A DNA stretch of 64,000 bases from Varroa destructor (taxonomy: Eukaryota; Arthropoda; Arachnida; Mesostigmata; Varroidae): positions 558,001-622,000 of the forward strand of contig NW_019211456.1 of assembly GCF_002443255.2 (NCBI RefSeq). The letters are read 5' to 3'. Each line of letters begins with the position of its first letter. Position 1 is the first letter of the stretch. Positions 1-11,690 of the stretch are shown piece by piece. The position numbers were made by a program, and so were the translations under genes. Below the pieces are notes generated by a model, which worked only from the letters and a program-made list of their open reading frames with translations, had not been told where the DNA came from and did not search any database.

Positions 1-381
1 TGTTGTAATCTAGTTAACGAAGATAACAGACCGAAGTTTTGCTCATATTTATAAAGATTCGGACACAAGGTAGCTTTTGGAAGCTACTCATTATCCTAAA
101 GTTTTAATTGAAGATATGGATAGGGGTTTTCGGGCTTCCCCACGTAAGACCAACCCGTTAAGAAGCTTTGAGTTGTTTATACACGGTCTAGCACCGAAAA
201 GTGGATAGCACATTTTAGCGTAGCTTACTCGATAAACTTCTAACAGGTCTAGTTACATAGTTACAAGTTCTTTGTTTTGTAGTTTTTTTGTAAAATTTTA
301 TATGGTACTTCGAGGTTGTAAAATGCACATCTGACATAACCTCACGTTTAAATTAAATTATATAAATATTCGATTAATGAC

Positions 382-1667
382 CTCTGATGGCCTGGTCAAG
401 CTGGGCATCGGTTTCTGCTTCAATGAGGTCTGCAAGGCTTTCAACATCAGTGAGATCCATTTTTTTATTGAGGAACGCCCGTCTCGCAAATTCACCAGGC
501 TCTGCAGCTCGAAGGCCCTCAAGTGATGCCAGTGCTGATGTCAGCGCTCGAATCACCGCCAAACTACCGTGGCATTGGAGCTCTACGACGTCCTCACCTG
601 CTAAAGCGATTTTTATGAACAATAATTAAAAAAAACTGCAAAATAATCGTAAGAGATCGACGTTGACATTGAAACGGTAAGTGACTACCTAAAAAAGGCC
701 TTGGTAAGTTCCGCATAAACTTGCGAGTGTACAATGCAATATAGAATAACACTATTAAAATGAATAGTGTGCTGACTTAATTAAATTTCCTTTACGTGTA
801 GGTGGCTTGTGTATGCTAGCTAGCATAAACCGAATATCTATAAATGTATGTAAGTAGCGAACGATAACTGGTTAACGTATTTTTTTTGCAGATTCGGATC
901 CGAAGGCCTGCAGTTAAAGGCATAATCGATTACAGTTCATTTACGTACCTGTGAATGAGTTTGGAGCGCTAAACCAAAGCAAAACCGCCTTATCAATTTC
1001 CCGATGACTCTTTGGATGGCGTAATGTTCGAACGTAGACGCGCCCATGTTCCGGTCTGGTTTTAAAGCCTCCCATGGTAAGCAAAACTGTCACTGCAATA
1101 TCACCGCCAAAAATGCTTTTTACTAATGCGATATCCTCTATTATGAGAGATGGAAAAAAGTTTGAAATCGTACGCTTCCTACTGCCGGTCCGCTATGTGA
1201 CTCAATCAGTAGACCCCAATATAACAACAGCTTATTCATATAAATACTAATACATACAGTGGCTTAAGTGTCCAGGCCTCTTGTCGGAAGAAAGACCAAG
1301 AGTTGTCAGTATGAGGTTCGCTAGTCATATATAGTATGCGACCTGTGTGAATAAGGAAATGCATAATAATAAAAATGCCGGAACTTGAAAGTAATACACC
1401 TTTGTAAAGCAGTGCAATGGAAACTTTGAAAATAAGAAAGTATTAAATGTACTGCGCAATTAAAACAACGCTGTAACATCGATATGCGCAACATAAATCA
1501 CGAACGTACATATACTTACTAGCTTTTGGACCCGATACTCTGAAAACTGCTACCGCACTCTTTACGTAGCCCGTTGAGAGTGCAAAAATTGTTGACAAAT
1601 TTCTTATAGATAAATATTTTTTTGCTGGAAATGTTCGTCGTGCTGTACTAAAAAAGGACTTTAGCAT
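382..1667 (-). CDS. GTPBP3: Mitochondrial tRNA modification GTPase GTPBP3/MnmE, 5' exons only
   Basis: This is the N-terminal part of the MnmE/GTPBP3 GTPase, which with MTO1/GidA builds the 5-taurinomethyl (or 5-carboxymethylaminomethyl) group on wobble uridine of mitochondrial tRNAs. Three exons join in phase: 1667-1520 (ATG, donor GTAAGTAT), 1092-949 (acceptor TTGCAG) and 597-382 (acceptor TAGCAG). Together they give about 169 residues. Residues 1-25 are basic and Ser/Phe-rich ([13 protein letters not shown]), as in a mitochondrial presequence. STIFALSTG and [10 protein letters not shown] then start the tetrahydrofolate-binding domain, followed by [12 protein letters not shown] and, across the exon 2/3 junction, [31 protein letters not shown] is the family signature before the helical domain. 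The helical and G domains must lie left of base 1. The last donor (AGAG|GTCATT) is weak, so the end of exon 3 is the least certain point. Confidence 0.88.
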
Positions 1668-3924
1668 GATTGATTTATAATGTACGCGCATTACAGTATA
1701 ACCATATTGGTAATTAGCATAAAAAAATTCAAGGTAAGTCGACCACAGTTGCAGTTAAGGGCGACCATTAGAATAATCTTATAAATTCGAGACTCAAACG
1801 TTTGTCGCAGTAAAACACCAGCACTTCTTTCAATGTCAGCACGGCACTAAAATAAATTTTATTTATTCCAGGTGGAAAATACCTCTTCTAACATTCGACT
1901 AAAGTTTTTAAAAATATTTCGATAACCTGCGACCATGGACGGAGTTGTCGTTCAGCTGACTCTCGGGCCACCCTTACCAGCTCAATAATAGTGTACAATT
2001 CCGCGCTGTTTCTATGAGAAAGGGTACGGCTCGAGAGAAAGGGTATTCCGCCAAAATTTGATCAAAAAACTCGAGTATAAAGCAACAAGATAAATATATA
2101 TGAAGAGAAATCGTTTGTCTGCTGGATTCAAGCCGCTCAATATGATGATGTATAAATATGTATGAGACATCCCATAGACTTGACCAGTCTGTCTGTACCG
2201 GCCCTCAAATAAAAAATATAAACACAAGGTGAAACACACATAGTGAAAACTCAATATGATATTCAGAATTTACATTCAACTTACATTCTACTGAGCTTCT
2301 TTCTACCGAAAGTACTAGGCGTTGTAAGTTGAAATTTGACATCGCTAAGCGTCACAAGCACATTAAGTTAGGCGCGCTATGGGAACTATTCTGTATAACT
2401 GGTCACGTTTCGTAAACAAATTAATGGGTCACATTCGGCTTGACTGCATTTTCGTGTCACGAACTTTAGCTACTTACCGCTATGAGCGTTGCTTGTCTAT
2501 GGTCTTCCTCATTAGAAATCAAATAAAACGAAGTATATTACGAAATAGTTTAGGAGTAGGATTGATAAAGGGCGATTAGGTTCTATGCTACGTGGAACCA
2601 AAATACAAGGGCACGGATGGATGTGCATGCTTCTGGCAGTATGCATTTACAAATCAGGGAATTTGTGGAGAATTTTACATAACTCTGTTTTTTTTTTACT
2701 CAGCTTTTTTTTAGAACACAGGTATAATGAAAATGAGCAGGTTTGCCAATTATAAGCAAAATTTGGCTGCCCAGCCAACCATTCAGCAAAGAATAGGCAG
2801 ATACGTCAATAGGCGTACTATATTGAGTGTGCATTATTTATTATTGTAAATTTATAATATCTTCTTTTTCTGATGCTGAGCCGATAACCAACGTTAGTCA
2901 ACGGAATTCTGAGAAAACAAGTCCTTTTTTTTGTTTATCTAATTATAGCAAAAAATAGTGGCGTTTACGATTTACTGCATATAGACCAAGCATTGCTTGT
3001 CAGCGTTTGAAATTACCACTTAGAATAACCTTTGCGTTTCTGCTTTGGGAATACGAATATATAGGATTTCTAAACCTATATATTTGCTGTGCGATCATCA
3101 CATCACTTCAGAGGCTTGTTCCTTTGAAACTCATTCATATTAATGTAAGCCCAAACGCAAAATGTGTGATCGGTAGTCCTCTCGTAACCCCCCAAAAGTT
3201 CCCGTCCTTGGCGAAATATTCCGTGTTCTCTTTTAGAATCTGACGCAAATATTACTGTTCTGATTGCCTATTTGACATGACATCGTGTTCGCATTCATCT
3301 GAAGGCACTCGTTAACGATACATTCGCAAAAGCGTTTTCCAACAAGTCCTGTTCCTTATCCTGTTCACCCTCTCCACCAATATATGATATATATGTTTAT
3401 ATGTGTTTTCATAATGAACTAATATATATGCTAAATATGATAGAGTTTGATAATCCTGGATACTCGCAGGGTTTTCCTTTGTTTAACTATTTCTATTTTG
3501 TGTATATGCTGTAGAAGTACGGTAGATAATTCGACTTTAATGAAAGGCCCTAATGTTGGACCCATATTGCGCGACTTCCTTCGATCGCAACTTGCTTTTA
3601 AACCAATAGCTGGAAGATTGTGCGGTAGCCTCTAGTCACAGCTGTATGTGAAGTACCATAATAACGTGTGCACGTGCAGTTTTGCTTTCTTAGAAGTGCC
3701 AAAAGGTTTTTCAGACGCAATTTTTTTTACGGGTGTCTACCTGTATTTTATTAAAATTTTCCGTAAGCTTCCTAACATGTAAAGGTTTACAACTTTTCAC
3801 TGTCCAGCATAGCTGGCATAAGGCTGTACACTGAGAGGTTTTTTTGAAGCTGCTTTTCATTTCGATTCCGCTGTTTTTGAATTTCTCGCGCTAGAATAAG
3901 GTATGCTTCGCCGTAATATTTACT
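1668..3924. other. Intergenic, nothing recognised
   Basis: AT-rich sequence upstream of the GTPBP3 start. The first few hundred bases should hold its promoter and 5' UTR. No TATA-like or other element stands out, and the short open frames have no protein-like composition. Confidence 0.5.
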
Positions 3925-4868
3925 CATATGTCACAAGAGACGCATGCCGGCTTCGAAGGTCCTTGTCAGGTAACTGTCGAAGCAGCCACGGCCGCTGAGT
4001 ACTTACGTAAGTCCCTTTATTCTCTTGCTACATACCTCCCGATGTCTCTAATAAACCTTCTAGTCCGATGCTCGGGGGCTTTTAATATATCGGCGGTCTC
4101 TTCCTCGGCCGAATTGCCTGACCACTCCGTATTCTAGCTGTTAAGAATGGGCTTCCTTGCAGACCCTGCCTCCCCTTTCAGTTCGCGGATCGTGAGTCGC
4201 CACGGAAGAGTACATGTAGCACGAGGGCGGCCTCTATCGATATTGCCCGCAAACCACGAGCTGCTTTTCGACGCAAGTAAGGGTTTTGCGGAAATTGTCA
4301 GTGTTGAGTGCTGCATCAGCCTAAGTTGGTGTCACGTATTTGACGATACTTCGGGATGGCTGCGAACAACCTTTTCTCTGTTTTCGCTGGTCCTTTCGTA
4401 TGTGGCATAATCTTTTCTGCGGTATGTTTGACATGCGGACTGAAGATTTAGCTTCTATTTAGTATCACTCTAGAGCATTTGGCCTCTTTTTTGACGGCGA
4501 TCCCGTGGCCATTTAGAAAAATATCTATGTTTCTGGCCTCATTGCGAGCTACTAGAAGTACGGCCTCGGACACCTTCGGGGCCAGGTCTAGTCGATGTTC
4601 CCTTATCCATTCGATGTGCTTGACGTCCTGCACCTTCCTTGCCACCACCGCCAGGTCATCTACATAGGCGATAGTGTGGACGTCTTCTGTCATTGTAAAG
4701 TCCAGCACGCCATTGTACGCAATGCATTGTAGAATAGGTCGCTCTTCCGTCACGTCGTCAAACCCGTGCTGGTTGCCGTGCTAGTAAAGTAGCTTTCTAT
4801 AGCCTGTCACAGGTACTGGTATATTCCTTGCCGCGTTTAGCACTGTCTTCCAGCTTATCGAGTTATAA
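3925..4868 (-). mobile_element. Dead R1-clade-like non-LTR retrotransposon, 3' part of ORF2
   Basis: Read on the minus strand, broken frames follow the order of an R1/LOA-type ORF2. NSISWKTVLNAARNIPVPV (about 4868-4800) matches the RT segment NSxxWxxIL. YNGVLDF follows, then the catalytic box AYVDDLAVVARK (about 4680-4645), then LDLAPKVSEAVLL (LAPxKTEAVLL in active elements) and HVKHTAEKIMP with GPAKTEKRLFAA (about 4430-4360). ADAALNTDNFRKTLTCVEKQ comes next. The C-terminal motifs TRRFIRDIGRYVARE and SGRGCFDSYLTRTF (about 4050-3950) correspond to the usual GRW and GHGCFxxYL motifs. In-frame stops (for example after RKLLY and VARE) and at least two frameshifts make it non-functional. No ORF1, 5' end or poly(A)-like tail was found. 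Confidence 0.78.
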
Positions 4869-6151
4869 TAAAACTAGTAATTAATATTAATGTATTCAAC
4901 GCGAGTCACGCTATCATTCCATTAAGTTATGCTAGTAAATAAACATAAACAGTGGCTTGAATCAAAAAGTAGAGAAATTTGGCAGTCACAAGAGCATTAC
5001 AAAATAAAATCAAAGCAAAAGCGCACGCCGATATTGTTTATACCACTCGACAATGGCAATTATGTGACCTACAACACCTACAAGGATCAAGTTTTTTTTT
5101 AATACTTCATAACTAGGGTAAAACTATCAGCTTGCAATACCAATATCACATATTATTGTCCCACAATAATATACGTAACAAAAAATATAAGGTTATTTCA
5201 CAAAGTGGGAGGTACCAGGAAAAAGGGTTTATAAGAAATGCTTTGGTGATATTAGTTAATTCATGACAAAATGACCGACAATTACCCGCATAAAAGCGCT
5301 GAAAAATTTACACACTTTACCAAATGATAGGACCCAGACCACATTGAACTTCTTCCTCCGCTCGCCATTCTATTCAAAAGCGAAATGGCGCATATAGAAA
5401 ACAAGCCAAGGAATTAAAAGCTGATCAACGTGCCGCTTCCTTAAGGCCACCTCGAATCGATATGCTACCATTTGCGATGGATTACATGACTCAGCCCTGG
5501 GTCATTGACCTGTTGAAGGTTATTGATCAAAGAAATCAATTTAATTACTAAAAATATGTGCTTGCCTGGATATTTGATGTGCTGCGGTCTTCTGCCAGTT
5601 AGGATCGCAGGCTGCTTTCGGCCTATTTTTTTTACGCTTCTCTTCAGTAATTATCAGGATCGATTTGTAGCTTACTTTGCGGCCTCTTTGACACAAAAAC
5701 GTAATTATACGTAAAAAATAACTTTTAATGTAAGAAAGCAAAAACAGCCGGTCTCGAAGAAAAGGTATGACAGAGTATGTTTATACGTCAGAATATTTAT
5801 GCTCATTTTTTTACAATATATGTATATCTAAATAAGCGAAGTGCTACATATAAATGGATATATATACCCATTATAAATTATACATCTACTGCTTAATATG
5901 TGAAGACTTGCATGTGAAATATATATATCGGTAATAAGAAAATTGATTATTCTCAACAATAACTAGCTAACAAAAGATAGCATAACATTAATTCTAAGAT
6001 ATGCATGTAGGCCTATATACCGTTACCATGTATGGTAAGGAGAAATTTACTGATTTTATTTGGAGTAAATTGATTATGTAGTAAGCTATACGATGTTTTG
6101 ACGTGGGCCTCACTATCGCAAGGGAAATTTCACGTTTACGCTTGTCCTGTA
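4869..6151. other. Intergenic, nothing firm
   Basis: AT-rich. One short plus-strand open frame at about 5388-5552 (ending LLKVIDQRNQFNY and a stop) has a mixed, protein-like composition (RPPRIDMLPFAMDYM). It is short, has no ATG context and matches no family I know. Confidence 0.35.
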
Positions 6152-6475
6152 CATTTGCTTCCTGATTGTACGATAGACTAGTTCATTATTAATAGCTAAC
6201 TCGACCAATTGAAGATAGTGGGCAAAACATACTTGTGATGCCCTCGTCCTTCGGTTTCGTCACACCATTTTTGGTGTTCACAAGGAGTTACTATAATTTA
6301 TCTAGTCTACCAACAATTTCGTTATGAGACACCCAATGAGAGATCTTTCATTCTGTATTAAGAAATAGCTGCCTCAGCCCAGAAGGCATCACAAGTATGC
6401 TTTGCCCACTATCTCCGATCGGTCGAGTTAGCTATTAAAAATGAAGTAGTCTATCGTACAATCAGAAAGCAAATG
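6152..6475. repeat. Inverted duplication with two 91-bp arms
   Basis: Bases 6152-6242 and the reverse complement of 6385-6475 align without gaps at 84 of 91 positions. The spacer is 142 bp (6243-6384). The arms contain no terminal-repeat signature that I recognise, and no target-site duplication is obvious at the ends. A transcript across it could fold into a long hairpin. Confidence 0.9.
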
Positions 6476-6924
6476 CTGCAAACAATTGCTGCTACTGTGG
6501 CACTCATAGGTCCGGTTACAGGTGGGGCATAACGCTTGCATATAGAGAGGTTGTCGACGCCGATAACACACCAACAACAGCGAAGGGATCATGACGCAAG
6601 CCATCTGTTCGTTACGTTTTTTATTTAGTACATTCAAATAAATTCTCAGGACAGTATCGATACCGAGGCCTGAAAGCCAAGTGCAATAGGTATTAAAGAG
6701 ACTGCACCTTTTGACCGTAGTGTGCATCCACTGTTACTTTTGTAGAAATACTTGTAATGACCTTTTTGTTGACATTGTTGCAACTTCCCACATGGGCAGA
6801 CACATGGGCAGAGCCCGCAATGTGGGCGAAGATTCCAAACCCGGTTTACAGGAGTGTGTTATGAGACAGGTGGAATACAACGTGTTATGGCTTTGAAGAA
6901 ATGTTAGAGAGTGGTCGCTGTGTA

Positions 6925-7290
6925 CCCTTGGACTTTACGAAGAGTTTCAATAGATCACTTACATTAAAATCAACATAACCTTTTCGTCTGGGAAAAATTA
7001 TCATCGATGTACCGATGTCGTAGTGATCGTGAAGGCTACGACCTACATCCTTCAGATTGAGTCTAACAGGTCTATTCCATTTTGCTAGTTCATCGAAGGG
7101 AATGATTCCCTTAGTATGAACAACTGAGGTATCCCTGCCGCGCCGGAAGCAAGCGTGATCTTTTTGTTTGCAAAGAAACATTTTCAAACGCCTAACGTTA
7201 TGCTAAAACGTTAAACGCAAAGGTTTAACGATGACCCCGCAAGTCTTCCGAGGTCACTTTTGATAACATCGATACGCTTTGCGAGAGCTT
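6925..7290 (-). pseudogene. GMC oxidoreductase remnant (glucose dehydrogenase family)
   Basis: The minus strand carries conserved GMC flavoenzyme blocks in the right order but in different frames. First is SMLSKVTSEDL, like the usual VxxKVTKILxD segment. Next is KKITLASGAAGIPQLFILRE (about 7170-7110), equivalent to the GMC signature with GAxxSPQLLMLSG. A shift to another frame then gives IPFDELAKWNRPV and LKDVGRSLHDHYDIGTSMII (about 7055-7000), the LxDVGxNLQDH block, followed by DLLKLFVKSKG. A stop follows the PQL block in its own frame, so the reading frame is broken. The FAD-binding N-terminus and substrate-binding C-terminus were not found nearby. A genuine gene with an assembly indel is less likely but possible. 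Confidence 0.72.
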
Positions 7291-9293
7291 CAAGGAGGAC
7301 ATATGAGCGCCAACATAAGTCATGTTGAATTATTTGAAGGGAACTCCAAAGTGGACGACCAAGACAACCAGATTCCTTTTTAATAGAACGAATTGCTTAG
7401 CCGAACTCAGGTGACCCCTCGTTATGGTGTAACGCTATCTGTGTGCCGGTTAAGTACCTAGCGGGGTGCAAGAACACTTTTTAAAATAAATAATTCTCCT
7501 AATTTCTCGTAGAGACGTTGACCTTGCAAGTTCCCGTCTGCTGATGTTTATCATTGTTAGGGTTGAAACCTGTTCGGTCATACTTGCTAACTCACTTAGT
7601 CGTAATTACCCTTCTGACCCATCGAATAAATCGACCTATTGAAAATCTTCCAAGAACTTTGTTAGAACTATACATTACACCCTTTGTTTTCCACCGATGA
7701 TTTATCCGCGAAGGTTCTACAGTAGAACCATGGATATGGGGATTAACCAGGATCATTAATGGTAATCGTGTTCATATGTTTAGCAAAGCATTCGGCCCTA
7801 TAAGTACTACAATATATTTACTTGATGGACAATTCGAAATAATGCAGCGAGGTCACCTTGTAAAATTATATTATAGGAAAGCGATTATTAGTTTTGGTTA
7901 CTTGACTCATGACTTAGTAATCTCACAACAGTAAGCGCAACGAAGCAAGGGTACGTAGATACTGCCTGCTCCGACATGGTATACCTGCAGTAAACAGAGA
8001 GTTGTTGCCAAATTGCCATCCTACTTCGCCGATACTTTCGGGAGTAAGTTCGTCATAACGTTCAATGAGTTTCCAATATAGTTTGAGTTTTCAAAATAGA
8101 AATTTTAAAGTTAATGATTCTATATATTTGACATAAGCAATGGGTCGGACACTGGTTTTGTCGCAGCCATTGAGAGAAAACTTTTCACGAAATATTCAAC
8201 TTTCGAGCATTCTCAGCATTAAGGCATTAACTGACTTCACTGTCTTACGAGACGACCGAAAATATCTTTTTTTTCCCGTCACTACGACATATGGGGATAT
8301 CCATGAGTATCCTACAAAAAATCCCACGAGTTCCCTTATTGGGACTCGTATCCCTTATTAGGACAAAATCACTACTCTGACGTTATTGCTTGTACAGCAA
8401 TAAAAATTATGTATAGAATAGCTGTGGATCAGTACATGGATGACACGGCCTCTACTCTTGAAGCTACACATTTTTTTCGCCCCCAAGCCCCCGCTACCCA
8501 TCCAGACGTGATCCATGACAGTCCTTGTTTAATCTACGGCTACGCATCCCATGGTGAGACAGAAAAACGGTTAATAACGGTCCAGATTCCTTGAGGTGGA
8601 TATGGTTATGTGGCACTTCTGCTGAATTGTCACGAAAGATCTTGAGTTAGGTGCGACAGCTTTACCATGTCAACCTCGAAATCTTTTAATGTTCACTCTC
8701 ACGTCATGATTAGGCCATCTCCGCAAAAATAACGGAAATGACATTTTCGGCCCCTACAGAACGATTTATCTCTTCGAGAAAATAGCACATCGTCACTGAA
8801 CAGAGCATCACTCTTCAACAAACATGGCCTCCTCGTCCTGTGGTAGAAACAATGCACCGCTTGCTCAAATCACGTTAACAAATATTTAATTTTGTAGCGA
8901 AATCAAAAGTTAAATAACGAATTTTGAATGCGAAATGGTCGTTTATATCGTGAAAGTATAGCACAGTAAAGCTCCAGCAGGCGGCGCTGTCAGCGATACC
9001 TTAAATAGCACCAAGTGGACATTGCCTGCCCGCGGTTGCAAAAGGAATACAAAGCCGTTGGAAACATTGGAAATGAATGTCCACATTGTACGTAGGTTAT
9101 TTTAATAACATATATTGTATATGAAACATCAAGAATAATGATAAAAATATATAGCATTTATATGAGTGTATTGACATCGCGTACAAAAAACCAAATGTAA
9201 ATATAGATACATATATACAAATTGTCTCTAATGGTCTACAGAATGTATCACACTTAGAATTAGCCATACGATTGGTCGTTTTATTTTCAATCA

Positions 9294-9296
<3 letters not shown>
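7291..9296. other. Intergenic, nothing recognised
   Basis: AT-rich sequence without recognisable exons. Short plus-strand frames near 8140-8361 and 8409-8594 were inspected. The second contains a YMDD string, but no other retroelement motif is in register with it. Confidence 0.4.

Positions 9297-9334
<38 letters not shown>
9297..9334. repeat. (TA)n microsatellite
   Basis: Uninterrupted alternating T and A, about 19 units. Similar shorter tracts occur at about 22855-22879, 25926-25943, 36458-36474, 44247-44292 and 49992-50015. Confidence 0.97.
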
Positions 9335-9337
<3 letters not shown>

Positions 9338-10361
9338 TAAGTTCATAACTATTTACATGGATTTTCATTTACGCTTTAGGGTTTTACAACAAAGTAAAGG
9401 CGGTGGAAGGTGCTAAGCTTTTTCTGGATGACACAGGCTTGAAACTGAATATACACCTGAACGTTTTGTACTTAGTCACACATACGCATACGAATGTACC
9501 AGTATATATGTGCATCTAAAGAAACTGGCTTTTAGATCTGATGTATTTGTGTGCATGTGCAACTATATAATTTGGTTTAGATGATCTGACATTACACCTA
9601 TATAGTCATAGGTCAATCACTATTTGCTTAGGCGATAAAAAAACTGATCCATAGTATACTAATCATCACTTCCAATCAAGTAATGAAGCGCTAATTTAAT
9701 AAAAGAGACGATTATCACATTAATCAACGAAAGTAGGAAATAGTTTTCGTTGAAAGTAGAAGTAGTGCCTAGTTTATTCTCTGCGACGGTCACTTATACG
9801 GTTTCATTGGTTACAGCTATCAAAATCAACCTTACCTACCTTAAAGTGCCAGCTCCACGTTCGCCTATTGAAACTTCACTAAATTCCTATTTATCAACAT
9901 CAAACGCTTACGTTGTACGATTTATAGCTACACTGATAGGCGTGCGGTATGGCCGGATGCCGATGTATTATATGTTTCCATAGTGACGCATTTGCCTCAC
10001 CCCCGGCCAGTGGCAGAGCTCCACTATTCATCGACAACAACTATAGCTGAGTAAATATCAACTGGCATGCCGCTATCACCAGTACGATTGTGCTTCTTTA
10101 CATAATACTTTTATTCACGGTTGAATCGGCGTTGTCTAGGTAAGGAAACGCTAACAAATGGACTGTGAGAATCGAAAGTGTATACCATATAAGCTGTACA
10201 TACGAGTTATGATGTTATATGATTCGCAGATATTAAAGGCTAACATAAGCAGGAAACTTCTACATATGTATTAAACTCATATTTCCGTAGTAATGTTTTT
10301 CCCTTCTTTGGTTGATTTAGCTCAATTCTAAGGCAATAGGAGTTCTCTAAGTGTTGAAGAG
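9335..10361. other. Intergenic, nothing recognised
   Basis: Low-GC sequence with no supported exon, RNA gene or element. Confidence 0.4.
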
Positions 10362-10844
10362 GTGATTCATTTCCGCACGCAGTCACAATGGAATTGTGGC
10401 TATCCGTGTGCTACGGTTTCGTTGGAAAGAAAATGCAAAGCCAGAGCAGCTTTTTGCATAGGAGCGAACATGTCACTGTTCGCACCTATGCAAAAAGAAG
10501 GCCAACACAGACGGCCGACGCAATTACCGTGTGCCGCGTCAGGTGCTAAACGCAAAGTGGCGCACTTTTTTAGAGCAGCGATTGACTTCCACGACTGGCT
10601 GCGAAGAACGTTTTTCGCAGCGGCCTCTGTAAACCCATACTTTTTGGCAGAGGAGGCTGACAACATTTCAAGCATAGCGAGAAACTTCCCAATCTGTCCG
10701 TGTACCGAGATCCACGGCAAACAGTTCGAAGCTTGGGTGCCTCATGGGTCCGGCTGTTGTAGCTCGTATCGGCATACAGTCAGATCAATAACTAGATGGG
10801 TTTTTTCGTACGGCTATAAGGTGGATACCCTGCAAGAGAAATAA
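10362..10844. other. GC-richer island with long open frames on both strands, identity unknown
   Basis: A stretch of about 480 bp stands out from its AT-rich surroundings. It is open for 160 codons on the plus strand (first codon GTG, no convincing ATG) and for 106 codons on the minus strand (10720-10400). The minus frame (SASSAKKYGFTEAAAKNVLR, then SIAALKKCATLRLAPDAAHG) looks at least as protein-like as the plus one. A 21-bp hairpin (10450-10497) and an 8-bp one (10598-10605 with 10614-10621) lie inside. I do not recognise either translation. It could be an exon of an unannotated gene, a non-autonomous transposon or an old insertion. Confidence 0.3.
10450..10497. repeat. Tight inverted repeat (21-bp arms, 6-bp loop)
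   Basis: Left arm 10450-10470 and right arm 10477-10497 are reverse complements at 20 of 21 positions, around the loop tgtcac. The loop is too short for a typical animal pre-miRNA. Foldback element, cruciform or RNA hairpin are the alternatives. Confidence 0.9.
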
Positions 10845-11690
10845 CTTTGTTAAGTGTCATGCATAGAGCTTCTAAGGCAACTATGTAGTGTTGACGTTAA
10901 TCTCGAGATAATAGATTGAACCTTTGGATATTTGTTACTATTGAAGCGTAGCCACCAAATGCAAATTACTGCTGAGATGATCATTGCTGCCAGGATCAGT
11001 TCGAAATCATTTTTGCTCAGGCGACCCTGTTGAATTGAGAGAAAAAAACAGCTATCCATTCAGAAACTTTTGAATCTGTCAGAGACGTCTACCCATTGGG
11101 ACAGGGTCTTCTTCGCACTCATCTTATATAACCCTCTAAAATAAAATAGTACACTTTCTGGCCAAGGTGTCCTCCAGCAGACGTCATCTAGCTCCAACTT
11201 TGCGCCATCACTGCCCAGTCTTTTTATCGAAAAATCATTTAATTTGTCGAACAGCATAAATATGTACACGGGTCAATATATCGACGTTGTGGATGCCGCT
11301 TCCGTGAAGATGGTGATATAACATTGAGTAAAAACTATAGTAAATAATAATTGTTTATAGCTTTAGTAGCAAGTGTCTTTGGTAAAATAAATTGTCAACG
11401 ATACATGAAAAATTGGTACAGCTTTATGGGTTTGTTTCATACGTTATAAACAAGCATGACATGTTCGTATTCACGGCCACTTGTTTCCCTTAATTTCAAA
11501 ACAATTAATTCAACCTCTAACATTCCTTATGATTTTGCCAGGTCATTAATCCAGTCTTAACAAAGTGATATTTAATTGGTCTTGCTAAAGTGGATGACAT
11601 TATTCAGTATCGCTAATGTAAATCGTTGAAAACTAACGCTGGACTTGTTTCAGGGCATACCGTCGCAAGTGGTACAAAAATAAGCATACA
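10845..11690. promoter_or_regulatory. Upstream region of the TTC8 gene
   Basis: About 850 bp before the TTC8 start codon. The promoter and 5' UTR should lie in its last few hundred bases, by position only. I looked for an RFX X-box, expected for ciliary genes, and did not find a convincing one. Confidence 0.3.

Noticed and set aside
8409..8594. Frame containing QYMDD, suggestive of a reverse transcriptase
   Set aside because: No second RT motif is in register before or after it, and YMDD alone is too short to support a retroelement.
9297..9334. Regularly alternating tract as a possible array
   Set aside because: It is a plain TA microsatellite. There are no spaced direct repeats anywhere in the window that would suggest CRISPR.
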